This document shows, one piece after another, positions 62,713 through 64,000 of a stretch of 64,000 bases of DNA. Origin of the DNA: Moritella sp. JT01 (lineage in GTDB: Bacteria; Pseudomonadota; Gammaproteobacteria; Enterobacterales; Moritellaceae); contig NZ_LOCN01000006.1 in NCBI RefSeq assembly GCF_001574435.1, positions 111,228 to 175,227 on the forward strand, read 5' to 3'. Under the pieces are notes generated by a model, which searched no databases, was not told the origin of the DNA, and was given only the letters and a program-made list of their open reading frames with translations. The stretch's first letter is position 1. Each line of letters begins with the position of its first letter. Both the position numbers and the translations under genes were made by a program.

Positions 62713-64000
62713 GCGACATAGCAGAAAAACAAACAGCTGCTGACTTCGTCACTGTCGATCTAACGGCTATCAGCCAATCGGTATTGGCGAGTGGGCCAGA
62801 AATTATCATCATTATCGGTGCCTGTGTGGCGTTGATGTTATCGCTGGTGCCACATCCTCGCCAAGATCAGCTGCTGGCAGGTGTTTCGGTGTTCATGATT
62901 TTACTTGCCGCCGGTATGAGCTATGCCCTATCCGATTTTCCGCAAACCGCTTATGCCGGTATGTTCGTCGTTGATGGATTTTCCACTTTTTTCAAAGTTA
63001 TCCTTTATCTTGGCACCACGTTAACTGTGCTTATGTCAGGTAACTATCGACCCAATAACGGGCTAATCAAGGAAGGTGTGTTCCAAGGTGAATATTATGC
63101 CTTACTGCTGTTTGCACTTTTGGGTACGATGATCATGGTATCCAGCACCGATCTCCTGCTCATCTATATCGGCCTGGAACTGCAGGCGCTCTCGATTTAT
63201 GTGTTAACGGGGTTCCTCAAAACTGACCTAAGATCCAATGAAGCGTCTTTAAAATATATCATTCTTGGCGCGTTCTCGTCCGGCATTATTCTTTACGGCA
63301 TGTCTTTATTTTATGGTCTGACTGGCACCACTAATCTCAAAGATATGGCTGTAGCGCTGTCTACCTTAGATTTGTCAGACCCTATGTTGATCCTGGCAAC
63401 CTTGTTTATGCTGGTTGGTCTGTTATTTAAAGTCGGTGCCGTCCCCTTCCACATGTGGGTACCAGACATTTATGAAGGAGCTCCGTCACCGATCACCGCC
63501 TATATGTCGGTGGCCTCCAAAGCGGCCGCGTTTGCCGTGATCATGCGGATCTTCATGCAGGATCTTTCGGTACTACAACCCATTTGGATTTTAAACATTG
63601 TAGGTATTTCAGTGCTAACAATGACGCTAGGCAGCTTTGTGGCTCTAGCACAAAACAATATCAAACGTATGTTGGCTTATTCCAGTATTGCTCACGCTGG
63701 GTTTCTGATGCTGGGCCTAGTGGCTGGTGGCAGAGACGGGATGGCAAGTATCATGCTTTATCTGCTGGTTTATACGTTTATGACAATCGGTATTTTTGCC
63801 GTCATCATTCTATTAAATAAAGGGGTAAGCCTAGGTGAGCCCATCGAGGACTTCTCTGGTCTGGCAAAAACGCATCCCGGTCTGGCATTTATGAGTCTGA
63901 TTTTTTTATTTTCTCTGGCTGGAATTCCGCCAACTGGTGGTTTTTTTGCCAAGTTTTATGTGCTAACAGCGCTTGTAGATAAAGGCCATGTGATATTGGC
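62709..64000 (+). CDS. nuoN: NADH-quinone oxidoreductase subunit N (3' partial)
   Basis: An ATG overlapping the nuoM stop (ATGA) opens a frame that runs off the window after 430 codons, so it is nearly complete. Motifs: GLELQALSIYVLTGF (helix 5 glutamate), LLFKVGAVPFHMWVPDIYEG (helix 7 lysine) and SPITAYMSVASKAAAFAVI (helix 8 lysine), with FSLAGIPPTGGFFAKFYVL near the cut. It is the proximal antiporter-like subunit of complex I, packed against NuoK/NuoJ. What follows nuoN, possibly the missing nuo genes, lies outside the window. Confidence 0.94.
   Translation, partial: MSDIAEKQTAADFVTVDLTAISQSVLASGPEIIIIIGACVALMLSLVPHPRQDQLLAGVSVFMILLAAGMSYALSDFPQTAYAGMFVVDGFSTFFKVILYLGTTLTVLMSGNYRPNNGLIKEGVFQGEYYALLLFALLGTMIMVSSTDLLLIYIGLELQALSIYVLTGFLKTDLRSNEASLKYIILGAFSSGIILYGMSLFYGLTGTTNLKDMAVALSTLDLSDPMLILATLFMLVGLLFKVGAVPFHMWVPDIYEGAPSPITAYMSVASKAAAFAVIMRIFMQDLSVLQPIWILNIVGISVLTMTLGSFVALAQNNIKRMLAYSSIAHAGFLMLGLVAGGRDGMASIMLYLLVYTFMTIGIFAVIILLNKGVSLGEPIEDFSGLAKTHPGLAFMSLIFLFSLAGIPPTGGFFAKFYVLTALVDKGHVIL

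Overview
The window looks like chromosome of a marine gammaproteobacterium, most likely an Alteromonadales-type organism near Moritella, Psychromonas or Shewanella. I infer this from protein resemblance and AT-rich codon use; no rRNA or tRNA is present to settle it. Most of the DNA is AT-rich. The nuo block (55.1-64.0 kb) and the lipase/lipoxygenase-like block (28.5-32.3 kb) are visibly richer in G+C.

Layout. 0-8.3 kb: end of hutH, a YjdF-type membrane protein, a BCCT transporter, a DsbA-like protein with a DUF1971 protein, a 6-phospho-beta-glucosidase, and a PaiB/acetyltransferase pair divergent from a MocR-type regulator. 8.8-19.1 kb: two chemoreceptors flank a GlnD paralogue whose HD active site has decayed, a long RecX-like protein, a SEC-C mini-protein and a DHH phosphoesterase. 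19.2-27.7 kb: YghU, an acetyltransferase, an iron-responsive block with two near-consensus Fur boxes (small ORF plus fumC; a CHASE-PAS-GGDEF-EAL protein), and the Slt transglycosylase.

27.7-47.9 kb is an accessory region. It holds gene remnants, a membrane-anchored lipoxygenase-like protein in an apparent operon with a class 3 lipase, a second, broken lipase, an IS66 remnant, a secreted phospholipase-D-like protein, and many regulator/enzyme pairs. An imperfect intergenic repeat recurs about eight times here, always in the same orientation, and there is one Vibrio-type attC-like site. 47.8-51.2 kb is a YhaJ/YqjF/YqjG/YhaK-like quinone-detoxification module. 51.2-53.3 kb is a MarR regulator with a Cys-rich tail, divergent from a periplasmic protein and a thioredoxin-fold protein, with paired operators around the promoter. 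53.6-55.0 kb is a lipoprotein.

55.1-64.0 kb is a tightly packed complex I membrane-arm operon: nuoH-I-J-K, then two Mrp/NuoL-type antiporter subunits with a small membrane protein between them, then nuoM and nuoN (cut by the window end). No nuoA-G genes precede it.

The strongest candidates for something undescribed are the lipoxygenase-like/lipase pair, the expanded complex I membrane arm, the HD-dead GlnD paralogue, Fur control of a c-di-GMP enzyme, and the dispersed repeat family. All homology statements come from reading the sequence by eye.
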